Shown here: piece by piece, positions 1 to 6,908 of the stretch
Layout of the letters: each line of letters starts with the position of its first letter
Numbering within the stretch: the first letter of the stretch is position 1
NCBI GenBank assembly: GCA_022428185.1
Contig: JAKMCZ010000018.1
Span: 1-11,053 of the forward strand
From: Alphaproteobacteria bacterium
Lineage (GTDB): Bacteria > Pseudomonadota > Alphaproteobacteria > RS24
Direction of reading: 5' to 3'
Length of the DNA stretch: 11,053 nt
The notes under the pieces: model-generated
Database searches by the model: none
What the model was told of the DNA's origin: nothing
Seen by the model: only the letters and a program-made list of their open reading frames with translations
Position numbers and translations under genes: made by a program

Positions 1-305
1 GTAATGCGGGCTTCGGCTTCGGCGGCGACAAAACCGGCTACCGCCTCATCGACCAATTCGCTGCCGACATTTATCGTGTCTTGTGCGTGTAAAGACGGGT
101 CGTCATCTGCGCCCAGCGCAGCGGCGATGCCGCCTTGTGCCCATTTGCTTGCCGCGCCTTTAGTGCGTTTGCCGGCTGCCATCACCGTTACCGGTCGCCC
201 GTCAAGTTTCAGTGCGGTGAACAGACCGGCCAAACCGGCACCGATAATCAGCACATCGCCGACATCGATAATATTGCCGTAACTATTATTGAGGGCTGAT
301 TGCAT
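1..305 (-). CDS. nadB: L-aspartate oxidase NadB, N-terminal part (gene runs off the left edge)
   Basis: Reading the minus strand from an ATG at 305 gives about 101 residues with no stop. NadB is an FAD enzyme that oxidises L-aspartate to iminoaspartate, the first step of de novo NAD synthesis; NadA uses the product. What is seen: a Rossmann FAD-binding segment at about residues 18-35 (VLIIGAGLAGLFTALKL) and, at about 56-68, the succinate dehydrogenase/NadB-family flavin segment SKWAQGGIAAALG. The start lies 6 bp beyond the nadA stop and has no clear Shine-Dalgarno sequence, so translation probably depends on coupling to nadA. The catalytic and substrate-binding regions lie outside the window. 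Fumarate reductase-type flavoproteins share the fold, but the position next to nadA settles the call. Confidence 0.9.
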   Translation of the reverse strand, partial: MQSALNNSYGNIIDVGDVLIIGAGLAGLFTALKLDGRPVTVMAAGKRTKGAASKWAQGGIAAALGADDDPSLHAQDTINVGSELVDEAVAGFVAAEAEARI

Positions 306-311
306 AAAGGG

Positions 312-1400
312 CTACTTGCTGAGGTCAATCATACGTTCGACAGCGGCGCGCGCCTTATCGGCGATTGCGGCGTCGACAGTGATTTCAGAACGTTTGAAAA
401 CCATCGCTTCCAGCACTTTTGGCAGGGTAATTTGCTTCATATGCGGACACAGATTGCACGGGCGGACGAAATCTACATTCGGATTTTCCACCGCAATATT
501 GTCGCTCATCGAACATTCGGTCACCATCATCACCCGGTCGGGTTGATTATCGGTCACCCATTTAATCATTGCCGAGGTCGAACCGGAGAAATCGGCTTCG
601 TCCAGCACGTCGGGTTTACATTCAGGGTGGGCGATGATTTTCAGGCCCGGATCGTCTTCGCGATATTGCTGCAATTCTTCTGCCGTGAATAGCTCGTGGA
701 CTTCGCAGCGGCCTTTCCAAGCAATCACTTCGACATCGGCTTCGCGGGCGATATTTTGTGCCAGATATTCATCGGGAATACATAAAACCCTGTCCGTGCC
801 CATATTATTGACAATCTTCACCGCATTGGACGAGGTGCAACAGACATCGCTCTCCGCTTTCACCGCCGCCGATGTGTTGACATAGGTCACAATCGGCACA
901 CCCGGATAGGCTTCGCGCAGGGCGCGCACATCTTGAGCGGTAATCGATTCCGCCAGCGAGCAACCGGCGCCCATATCGGGTATCAGCACGGTCTTTTCGG
1001 GGTTCAGCAATTTCGACGTTTCGGCCATGAAATGCACACCGCATTGAACAATCATATCACCCTCGGCGCGCGCCGCTTCGATAGCCAGTTGCAAACTGTC
1101 GCCGACAACGTCAGCAATGCAATGGAAGATTTCCGGTGTCTGATAATTATGCGCCAGAATGACGGCGTTTTTTTCGGCTTTGAGCTGGTTTATCGCCTTG
1201 ATGTAGGGCGCAAAAAACGGCCATTCGACCGATGGGATAACGCTTTTCACGCGCTCATAAAGCGGTGCCATATCCTTCGCCAAACCGTCCGTATAGGCGA
1301 TATCCATTTCCTGCAAAATGCGCGCGCCTACTGCACCGGGGGGGGCGGCAACGGCATCGCTTATCAAGCCCTCACTTAGCCTGTCATTGATGTTTAGCAT
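312..1400 (-). CDS. nadA: Quinolinate synthase NadA ([4Fe-4S] enzyme)
   Basis: NadA condenses iminoaspartate with dihydroxyacetone phosphate to quinolinate, using a [4Fe-4S] cluster held by three cysteines. Candidate ligands are seen in the three expected contexts: VQCGVHFMAE (about Cys120), WKGRCEVHE (about Cys232) and CNLCPHM (about Cys318). HPECKPDVLDEADFSGSTSAM is also typical of the family. Length is 362 residues, with an N-terminal extension of about 60 residues before the core. Start choice: ATGs lie at 1406 and 1400. The AAGGA at 1407-1411 abuts the first but is 6 nt from the second, so 1400 is preferred; 1406 would add two residues. It is first in a nadA-nadB operon, and nadC may follow outside the window. 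A near-palindrome 14 bp upstream is a likely NadQ operator. Confidence 0.95.
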   Translation of the reverse strand: MLNINDRLSEGLISDAVAAPPGAVGARILQEMDIAYTDGLAKDMAPLYERVKSVIPSVEWPFFAPYIKAINQLKAEKNAVILAHNYQTPEIFHCIADVVGDSLQLAIEAARAEGDMIVQCGVHFMAETSKLLNPEKTVLIPDMGAGCSLAESITAQDVRALREAYPGVPIVTYVNTSAAVKAESDVCCTSSNAVKIVNNMGTDRVLCIPDEYLAQNIAREADVEVIAWKGRCEVHELFTAEELQQYREDDPGLKIIAHPECKPDVLDEADFSGSTSAMIKWVTDNQPDRVMMVTECSMSDNIAVENPNVDFVRPCNLCPHMKQITLPKVLEAMVFKRSEITVDAAIADKARAAVERMIDLSK

Positions 1401-1413
1401 GGTCATTCCTTAT

Positions 1414-1434
1414 TTATACTCAAAATGAGCATAA
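1414..1434. promoter_or_regulatory. Candidate operator (near-palindrome) upstream of nadA, probable NadQ site
   Basis: The core at 1415-1433 reads TATACTCA-AAA-TGAGCATA. Over 1414-1434, 8 of 10 symmetric positions pair about centre 1424; the mismatches are 1418/1430 and the innermost pair 1423/1425. It sits 14 bp upstream of the preferred nadA start, next to a gene for a Nudix/winged-helix NAD-type regulator. This size and symmetry suit a dimeric winged-helix protein. That it is the NadQ operator is inference from position; I have not matched it to a published motif. Confidence 0.6.
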
Positions 1435-1435
1435 T

Positions 1436-1464
1436 TGATTACTTATAATATGGTGGTGGTCCAA
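1436..1464 (-). promoter_or_regulatory. Possible sigma70-type promoter for nadA-nadB
   Basis: On the minus strand a TTGGAC (1459-1464) and TAATCA (1436-1441) are separated by 17 bp. The predicted transcription start, near 1429, lies inside the palindrome at 1414-1434, so a bound repressor would block it. The -10 match is weak; other AT-rich hexamers such as TATAAG nearby could serve instead. Confidence 0.3.
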
Positions 1465-1519
1465 ATAAAAGCAAGGGAAAAGCTGCCATTAAATCGGCGA
1501 TAAAATCTATCATCACCGC

Positions 1520-2464
1520 CTAGCGGCGGCGCGTGCCTTTTCGCCCGCCCGACACGCGTAATCCGGCTAAAGGTCGATCGGCGCGGTTGCCATGACGGAA
1601 GCGGAATAATTCAGCCGGTCGGCCACGCGCACGGCTGGTTTCACCGGTCGCTTCCAAAAAACCAGACTTTTCCACAAGGCGGCGGAAATTTTGTTTATGC
1701 AGTGGCGTGCCGATGACCAGCTCAGTGGTTTCTTGCAAAGCACGCAGGGTGAAGATGTCGGGCATCAGGTCGAAAATCACCGGTCGGTATTTCAACTTGC
1801 CGCGCAGCCGTCCCATAGCGGTCGCTAAAATCCGTCTATGGTCAAGCTGCATCGGCGCGCCTAAAGATTGCTCCAGCGCATCATTTTCGCCGCGCCTGTC
1901 GCGTGCCGCCTCAGCCACCAAACCGGCTTCGTAAAGCAACTCATAACGCTCGAGCACAAACTCCTCGTCCCATTCAGCATCGTCTTGACCAAAGGCAAGC
2001 CGCACCCGCGCCGCCGCCTGATTATCGACCAGCCATTTATCCAGTGCCGGTAAAATTATCTCGTCGAGCAAGTCGGGGCGACCGTGCCGCCAATCCTCCC
2101 ACGGAAAGTAATGATAAAAATTATCCCAAGTGCCACCCGCCGCATCTTCGCCGCGCGCCAATGCCAAATAGCCGACCGATACGACATGTCGGTCTTCGCT
2201 CGTGCCCGATATGTGGCGGCCTTGATCGGCAAATGTGTAAAGCTGCTCGACATGCGCCAAATCAACCCCCACTTGTTCGCGCACCCATTGGCGAAGGCTG
2301 ATTTCCATCGTTCGGTGGCGGTCGGGCATAAACGGGCCGAAAGGCAGCCGTTTGGCTTGGCTCTTATCGTCTTCCAAAGCGCGAAATTGCAACACGCCGT
2401 CTTGCGCACGTAAAATGGCGGTGCTGATATCAATCAGAATTTCGGTATGGCCGCTGTCACTCAT
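1520..2464 (-). CDS. nadQ: NadQ-like NAD biosynthesis regulator (degenerate Nudix domain + winged helix)
   Basis: A 314-residue protein with NrtR-type architecture. The N-terminal half has a Nudix fold: a degenerate Nudix box at about 41-67 (LPFGPFMPDRHRTMEISLR, then QWVREQVGV), and HVVSVGYLALARG at about 93-105, like the strand after the box in Nudix proteins. The C-terminal part, about 226-290, ends in GRPAELFRFR, like the wing of NrtR proteins (GRPA-x-LY/F). It matches what is usually called the NAD regulator of Alphaproteobacteria (COG4111, NadQ), a repressor of nadAB-type genes. REUXEE of the Nudix box reads QWVREQ here, so ligand sensing rather than hydrolysis is expected. The ATG at 2464 is chosen because starting at 2539 would overlap the upstream gene by 58 bp. 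It lacks an obvious Shine-Dalgarno and follows the FabH-like stop by 17 bp, suggesting co-transcription. The tail is basic (RKGTRRR). Confidence 0.8.
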   Translation of the reverse strand: MSDSGHTEILIDISTAILRAQDGVLQFRALEDDKSQAKRLPFGPFMPDRHRTMEISLRQWVREQVGVDLAHVEQLYTFADQGRHISGTSEDRHVVSVGYLALARGEDAAGGTWDNFYHYFPWEDWRHGRPDLLDEIILPALDKWLVDNQAAARVRLAFGQDDAEWDEEFVLERYELLYEAGLVAEAARDRRGENDALEQSLGAPMQLDHRRILATAMGRLRGKLKYRPVIFDLMPDIFTLRALQETTELVIGTPLHKQNFRRLVEKSGFLEATGETSRARGRPAELFRFRHGNRADRPLAGLRVSGGRKGTRRR

Positions 2465-2481
2465 CGGCACTGATAATGACG

Positions 2482-3606
2482 CTAACCGGCGCGGCGCACA
2501 ATAATGCTGCCGGCTGAATATCCGGCGCCGAAACTGCAAATAACGCCCATATCTCCGGCCTTGAAATCGCTCTTGTGTTTGTGAAAAGCAATAATCGATC
2601 CGGCTGAACTGGTATTGGCATATTCGTCAAGCACGGTTGGCTGTTCGTCATCATTGGGGTCGCGCCCCAACACCTTTTTGGCGATGAAATCATTCATATT
2701 GCGATTGGCCTGATGCAGCCACATGCGGCGCAGACCGGAAGCTTGCAAATTATTATCCGCCAAATGGTCGGTAATCATATCCGCCACCATAGGCGACACT
2801 TCGCGGAACACTTTGCGCCCCTCTTGAACGAATAATTTATCATCATCATCGCGCGTTTCAGGATGGGTGCGGTTCAAAAAGCCGAAATTATTGCGAATAT
2901 TATTGGAAAACTTGGTTACCAATCGGGTATCGACAATCTCAAACCCTTGTCGATTTTTGGCTATCTCGGCATCTTCCAAAATCACCGCCGTGGCGACATC
3001 GCCAAAAATGAAATGGCTGTCGCGGTCTTTGAAATTCAAATGGCCGGAGCACACTTCAGTGTTCAGCATCATCACCCGCTTGGCGCTGCCTGAACGGATC
3101 ATGTCATAGCCGGTTTGAATACCGAAAGTGGCGGACGAACATGCCACGTTCATATCAAAAGCGAAGCCCTCAATGCCCAGCAAGTCTTGAATCTCAATCG
3201 AAATGGCCGGATAAGCGCGCTGCAAATTGGCGCAAGCGACCAGCACGGCGTCAATCTCATTGGCTTCAAGCTGCGCTTCTTTAAGCGCTTGCTTGGCTGC
3301 ATTGACACCCATTTCAGCCAGCAGCGACGGGTCGTCATCAGACCGCTCGCCAATGCGCGGGCACATAATCTCCGGGTCGAGCACACCCGCCTTGTCCATA
3401 ACAAAACGGCTTTTAATGCCTGACGCTTTTTCGATAAATGCCGAACTGGATGGAGCCAGCGCTTCTATCTCACCGGCCTCAATCGCCGCTGCATTTTCAG
3501 CATTAAATTTTTCGACATAAGCGTTAAAGCTCTCGACCAACTCATCATTGCTGATCGACTCTTCGGGTGTGAACAAGCCTGTACCGGTTACAACAACCTG
3601 GTTCAT
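2482..3606 (-). CDS. FabH-like 3-oxoacyl-ACP synthase III (long form)
   Basis: A thiolase-fold condensing enzyme of 374 residues. The FabH triad is complete: Cys156 in NVACSSATFG, His298 in WLHQANRNM and Asn331 in YANTSSAGS. SFGAGYSAGSI near the C-terminus is the usual glycine-rich end. It is longer than housekeeping FabH (about 320 residues), with extra sequence at about 30-55 (SFNAYVEKFNAENAAAI) and about 230-260. This long form occurs as a second KASIII in some Proteobacteria; one Pseudomonas member is reported to prime fatty acid synthesis with medium-chain acyl-CoA from beta-oxidation. A similar role here is inference. The start is supported by GGAGG seven bases before the ATG. The 118 bp upstream holds several repeats. 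fabH is avoided as a symbol because a housekeeping copy may lie elsewhere. Confidence 0.85.
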   Translation of the reverse strand: MNQVVVTGTGLFTPEESISNDELVESFNAYVEKFNAENAAAIEAGEIEALAPSSSAFIEKASGIKSRFVMDKAGVLDPEIMCPRIGERSDDDPSLLAEMGVNAAKQALKEAQLEANEIDAVLVACANLQRAYPAISIEIQDLLGIEGFAFDMNVACSSATFGIQTGYDMIRSGSAKRVMMLNTEVCSGHLNFKDRDSHFIFGDVATAVILEDAEIAKNRQGFEIVDTRLVTKFSNNIRNNFGFLNRTHPETRDDDDKLFVQEGRKVFREVSPMVADMITDHLADNNLQASGLRRMWLHQANRNMNDFIAKKVLGRDPNDDEQPTVLDEYANTSSAGSIIAFHKHKSDFKAGDMGVICSFGAGYSAGSIIVRRAG

Positions 3607-3724
3607 CAGAAATCCTCCGCGATTTGGAACAAGCCTAACATATTCAAAAGGCTTGGCGAGCCTAACGAACGGTTTTTGCGACCCTATCGGGTCACATTGA
3701 GTGACATTTTGTTACGGATATGGC
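3607..3724. promoter_or_regulatory. Leader of the FabH-like gene with inverted and direct repeats
   Basis: This 118 bp gap between ygfZ and the FabH-like gene holds two overlapping inverted repeats, GACCC-tatc-GGGTC (3680-3693) and GTCAC-attga-GTGAC (3691-3705). It also has a wider inverted repeat, CAAGCC/GGCTTG (3630-3635 with 3650-3655), and a direct repeat AGCCTAAC at 3632-3639 and 3659-3666, spaced 27 bp. A strong Shine-Dalgarno, GGAGG, precedes the ATG. No clear -35/-10 pair is visible. The repeats may be operators or leader hairpins; there is no T-tract on the minus strand to make them a terminator for ygfZ. Confidence 0.4.
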
Positions 3725-4531
3725 CTAGCCAAGTGCAATATCAGCGCCATTAAGCGTCAGTTTTTCGTCACGTGCATCTTCGCGGATAAGTGCTAACCCA
3801 AACCGCTCGGCGCGCGCCACCAATTCGCCGCCAACGCGCTCTCCGGCCAATAATTTGTCACCCCGGTCACCGGCTGCTGTTTCCAACATAATCGGTTGCA
3901 GGCTTTTGCGTAATTTGCCTTTGCGATGGGTGCGTGAGGTGACTTCTTGGCCGACAAAACAACCTTTTTGGAAATCAATCGCCTGCATATCGGCAAGTCC
4001 ATATTCCAACGGAAAGACGCTGCCCGGCGGCATGTCTTCAGCTCCTTGCGGCACCCCCAGCTTGATTCGGTTTTTGTGCCAATCGGCCAATGGCGCGGTC
4101 GGTAGCGTGGTGTCGGGCAGAGCGACAAAAAAGCCGCGCAGCCCCAAACCGTCGCGGCGCGGGTCTTCGTAAAATCCGCTCATTGGCGGGCAGGGCAGGC
4201 CGTCTTCTTGCCATAGGGCATGAATTTCCAAATTGCTGGCCTCAATCGTCACATCGGCGCGTAATTTATAGAGGGTTAATTTCTTGGTTAAGGCTGACGC
4301 TTGCGCGGCTTCGCAGTCAATCAGCAGCGCGTCATCTTCGACATAGATAAAGAAATCATAGAGCAGCTTGCCTTGCGGGGTCAGCAGGGCGGCCATAACG
4401 CATGCGCCGCTTTGCGGGCGCGACACATCTTGCGTTACCAGGTTTTGCATAAAATCAATCCGGTCGTCGCCGCCAATGCGAATAATGGTGCGGTCTTCCA
4501 AATGGCTATGATAAATGCTCATGCTCCACAT
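3725..4531 (-). CDS. ygfZ: Folate-binding protein YgfZ (Fe-S cluster maintenance, GcvT-like fold)
   Basis: YgfZ is a tetrahydrofolate-binding protein related to GcvT that helps maintain or repair certain Fe-S enzymes. The diagnostic signature K-G-C-[FY]-x-G-Q-E is present as QKGCFVGQEVTSR, with Cys191 the conserved functional cysteine. The N-terminus (IGGDDRIDFMQNLVTQDV) and TPQGKLLYDFFIY at about 51-63 match the family. Length, 268 residues, is on the short side of the bacterial range. Two starts are possible: ATG at 4531, or ATG at 4522 three codons in, which begins MSIYHSHLEDRT. Neither has a well-spaced Shine-Dalgarno (GGAG lies just 1 nt before 4522). A good minus-strand promoter lies at 4551-4579. 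It is divergent from the GT9-like gene. NadA, an Fe-S enzyme, is encoded nearby, but no functional link is implied. Confidence 0.92.
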   Translation of the reverse strand: MWSMSIYHSHLEDRTIIRIGGDDRIDFMQNLVTQDVSRPQSGACVMAALLTPQGKLLYDFFIYVEDDALLIDCEAAQASALTKKLTLYKLRADVTIEASNLEIHALWQEDGLPCPPMSGFYEDPRRDGLGLRGFFVALPDTTLPTAPLADWHKNRIKLGVPQGAEDMPPGSVFPLEYGLADMQAIDFQKGCFVGQEVTSRTHRKGKLRKSLQPIMLETAAGDRGDKLLAGERVGGELVARAERFGLALIREDARDEKLTLNGADIALG

Positions 4532-4550
4532 GTGCGCCCGATAACGCTAA

Positions 4551-4579
4551 ATTTCAAGCTTATAAACGCAAAATGTAAA
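4551..4579 (-). promoter_or_regulatory. Sigma70-type promoter for ygfZ
   Basis: On the minus strand TTTACA (4574-4579, 5 of 6 to consensus) and TGAAAT (4551-4556, 4 of 6) are separated by exactly 17 bp. The predicted start near 4544 gives a leader of about 13-22 nt depending on the ygfZ start used. It lies back to back with the plus-strand promoter at 4591-4620. Confidence 0.5.
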
Positions 4580-4590
4580 CCGAAAGGGCG

Positions 4591-4620
4591 TTGGCTTATC
4601 GGTGATGCTGGTCTTATAAT
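4591..4620 (+). promoter_or_regulatory. Promoter with perfect -10 box seven bases before an ATG (probable leaderless mRNA)
   Basis: TATAAT at 4615-4620 is a perfect -10 box, with TTGGCT at 4591-4596 as a partial -35 (18 bp spacer). The next gene's ATG begins at 4628, so transcription would start at or within a base or two of the A of the start codon. No Shine-Dalgarno precedes that ATG, which agrees with a leaderless message. Confidence 0.55.
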
Positions 4621-4627
4621 TTAACCA

Positions 4628-5500
4628 ATGGCAGCACGCAGCAATCTTCTGATTTTACCACCTGACCGGCTTGATGCATTCACCGCCACCGGCGTGCTGG
4701 CCGAATTACTTGCTTTTGAACCGGCGCGACCTGTGCATCTGGTTACGCATGAAGATTACGTCCCCTACTTCGCCGATGCGCCCGGGCAAATTGAATTTAT
4801 CACCCATGCCCGCGCCAATGGAAAAATATCCCGCTTGCGTTTACTGGGCGAGGTGATGGGGCATAATTGGAATCGCGTGATTTCTCTGTCGCCGACGCGA
4901 CTGCCGCTTTTACTGTGGGCGCATCATCGCCATCATTATCGCTTCGCCAGCGGCACTTATGCTTTGCCTGCTTTATTTGCCAATAATAAGTTTCGCCCAC
5001 CGCATATTTGGACGCCCGATAAATTGCATTTGGCTTTGCCAGAAACACTGGCACCCGATGCGCCGCTGGTCGTTTTATCGCTTTGCGAAAGCGGGCGCGC
5101 GCAATGGGATTGGCGGCACTATGCCGAACTTATCTGGCGGGTTTCTGACAGCGTGGCGGGTCTGAAAGCGGCGCATATTGTGGTGTTGAGCGATAAAAAT
5201 TGTGCCCTTGCGGCGGCACTCATGGAAAATATTCCGGCCGGTCAAATCAGCCATTTTCAAGATTTGGCTTTCAACAAACAGGCCGGTCTGATGCGCCGTG
5301 CCAAGCTGGTTATCGGCACTGACCGCTTGGCGATGCGCATGGCTTCGGGCACCGGTGCCGGATTGGTGTTGCGCCTAGACCGCGACGATGCAGGCGGCGA
5401 GGGACGTCCCTATGGTCTTTATGTCGGGCAAGATGCAGCCGAAGTAGCCCGTTATGTTGGGCATCATTTGCCGATGTCTGATGCCGCGCAAGCGCAATAG
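4628..5500 (+). CDS. Divergent GT9-like (heptosyltransferase-family) glycosyltransferase
   Basis: A 290-residue protein with the outline of a GT-B glycosyltransferase of the GT9 (ADP-heptose:LPS heptosyltransferase) family. The clearest match is at about 221-250, LMRRAKLVIGTDRLAMRMAS, which aligns with the usual L-I-x-x-A-D-L-x-I-G-x-D-S-G-P-M-H-x-A-A donor-site segment. PLVVLSLCESGRAQWDWRHYAELIW (about 146-170) resembles the GT9 start of the second domain, normally followed by W-x-x-x-x-Y/F-x-x-L. The donor-site SGPMH is changed to RLAMR and the N-terminal Gly-Asp loop to RLDAF, so activity is uncertain. It is shorter than LPS heptosyltransferases (about 320-350). There is no signal peptide, as expected for a cytoplasmic or membrane-associated enzyme. 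A leaderless start at 4628 is likely. Acceptor and donor cannot be inferred. Confidence 0.55.
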   Translation: MAARSNLLILPPDRLDAFTATGVLAELLAFEPARPVHLVTHEDYVPYFADAPGQIEFITHARANGKISRLRLLGEVMGHNWNRVISLSPTRLPLLLWAHHRHHYRFASGTYALPALFANNKFRPPHIWTPDKLHLALPETLAPDAPLVVLSLCESGRAQWDWRHYAELIWRVSDSVAGLKAAHIVVLSDKNCALAAALMENIPAGQISHFQDLAFNKQAGLMRRAKLVIGTDRLAMRMASGTGAGLVLRLDRDDAGGEGRPYGLYVGQDAAEVARYVGHHLPMSDAAQAQ

Positions 5501-5555
5501 AAAAGGCGACAGCACCCAATGGTTCTGCTAATAATTAAGGCGAGCGAGTAAACAT

Positions 5556-6881
5556 ATGACGACAGAAAAATACGATCTGATTATCAGCGGCGGCACCATC
5601 GCCGGACCGGAAGGCACAAAAGACGGCGATATCGGTATTCGCGATGGTCGTTTTGCAGAGCTGGGCGATTTATCTGCTGCTGAGGCTGATGAACGCCTTG
5701 ATGTGACGGGGCTGACTGTTTTGCCCGGGGTCATCGACACGCAAGTTCACTTTCGCGAACCGGGGCTTGAGCATAAAGAGGATTTGCAGTCCGGTTCACT
5801 GGCCGCCGTGATGGGCGGCGTGACAGCGGTGTTTGAAATGCCCAACACCAAACCGCCGACCACAGATAAGGGCGCGGTAGAGGACAAGGTGGCGCGCGGC
5901 CGCAATCGCATGCATTGCGATTTTGCCTTTTATGTTGGCGGCACGCATGAAAATGCGGCTGAACTGCCCAAGCTGGAACGCATGGAAGGCGTTTGCGGTG
6001 TAAAGGTTTTTATGGGGTCGTCGACCGGCAATTTACTGGTGCCTGATGATGATGGCGTTGGCGATATTTTGAAGCATATTCGCCGCCGTGCCGCTTTTCA
6101 TAGCGAAGATGAATATCGATTGCGCGAGCGGCGACCGCTGGCTGAAACCGGCAATGTGTTGACGCATCCGGTTTGGCGCGATGAGGAAGCGGCGATTTCA
6201 TCGACCCGCCGCCTCATCAAACTGGCGCGAGAAGCCAATCAGCATATTCACGTGCTGCATGTGACGACCGAAGAAGAGATGCAAATGCTGGCCGCCAATC
6301 GCGATATTGTCTCGGTTGAGGTCACCCCGCAGCATCTCACACTGGCTGCGCCCGACGCGTATGAAGAAATCGGCACATTTGCCCAAATGAACCCGCCCAT
6401 TCGTGATGCGCATCATCGCGCTGCGCTTTGGAAAGCGCTGGAGCAGGGTATTGTCGATGTTATCGGCTCTGACCATGCGCCGCATACGCGCGAGGAAAAG
6501 GCGGAAGCCTATCCCCATTCACCGGCTGGCATGCCCGGCGTGCAAACGCTTCTGCCGCTAATGCTCGACCATATGGCAGAGGGCAAAATATCGCTCGAAA
6601 AGCTGGTGACACTGACCAGCCTTAATGCCCAAAAACTTTTTGGCCTGAAAGAAAAAGGTGCGATTGAAATCGGTAATCATGCCGATTTGACTTTTGTTGA
6701 TTTGCAGCGCAGCGAAACCATTACCGAAGATTGGATAGAAGCGCGTTGCGGTTGGTCACCTTTTACCGGTCGCACCATTCGCGGTTGGCCGGTCGGCACA
6801 ATGGTGCGCGGCACGCGCGTGATGTGGGACGGTGAATTGACCGCACCCGCGACGGGCCAGCCCTGCGTTTTTGATATTTAA
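5556..6881 (+). CDS. pyrC: Dihydroorotase-family amidohydrolase, Gln in place of the first metal His
   Basis: A 441-residue cyclic amidohydrolase (COG0044) of the dihydroorotase/hydantoinase type; dihydroorotase closes carbamoyl-aspartate to dihydroorotate in pyrimidine synthesis. Seen: the N-terminal beta strip, then DTQVHFREPG at 61-70, EMPNTKPP (94-101), VKVFMGSSTG with candidate carboxylated Lys150, His182 (AFHSEDE), His235 (VLHVTTEEE), GSDHAPH with Asp306, and SPAGMPGVQT (322-331). The usual HxH is QVH, so the first alpha-metal histidine is Gln63. From memory, similar QVH sequences are common in Alphaproteobacteria annotated as dihydroorotase, so this looks inherited rather than a fresh mutation. 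It could be the working enzyme, a non-catalytic partner of aspartate transcarbamoylase, or an enzyme for another cyclic amide. A weak GCGAG is 7 nt before the ATG. The symbol is by family only. Confidence 0.75.
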   Translation: MTTEKYDLIISGGTIAGPEGTKDGDIGIRDGRFAELGDLSAAEADERLDVTGLTVLPGVIDTQVHFREPGLEHKEDLQSGSLAAVMGGVTAVFEMPNTKPPTTDKGAVEDKVARGRNRMHCDFAFYVGGTHENAAELPKLERMEGVCGVKVFMGSSTGNLLVPDDDGVGDILKHIRRRAAFHSEDEYRLRERRPLAETGNVLTHPVWRDEEAAISSTRRLIKLAREANQHIHVLHVTTEEEMQMLAANRDIVSVEVTPQHLTLAAPDAYEEIGTFAQMNPPIRDAHHRAALWKALEQGIVDVIGSDHAPHTREEKAEAYPHSPAGMPGVQTLLPLMLDHMAEGKISLEKLVTLTSLNAQKLFGLKEKGAIEIGNHADLTFVDLQRSETITEDWIEARCGWSPFTGRTIRGWPVGTMVRGTRVMWDGELTAPATGQPCVFDI

Positions 6882-6908
6882 TTTTTTTGACAATTACGGG
6901 AGACGATG

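Noticed and set aside
933..1379. A 148-codon open frame on the plus strand inside nadA
   Set aside because: It is antisense to a clear nadA with all cysteine ligands in place, and shows no family features.
1407..1519. A riboswitch in the nadA leader
   Set aside because: The probable leader is only about 30 nt if the promoter at 1436-1464 is used, too short for a known NAD-related aptamer, and a protein operator explains the symmetry better.
2465..2539. A longer N-terminus for the regulator starting at 2539
   Set aside because: It would overlap the FabH-like gene by 58 bp, and the added residues (MQFRRRIFSRQHY...) are basic, not Nudix-like, and match the antisense of the ketosynthase C-terminus.
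3680..3705. The two hairpins upstream of the FabH-like gene as a terminator for ygfZ
   Set aside because: On the minus strand they are followed by an A-run (GCAAAAACC), not a T-tract, and the stems are only 5 bp.
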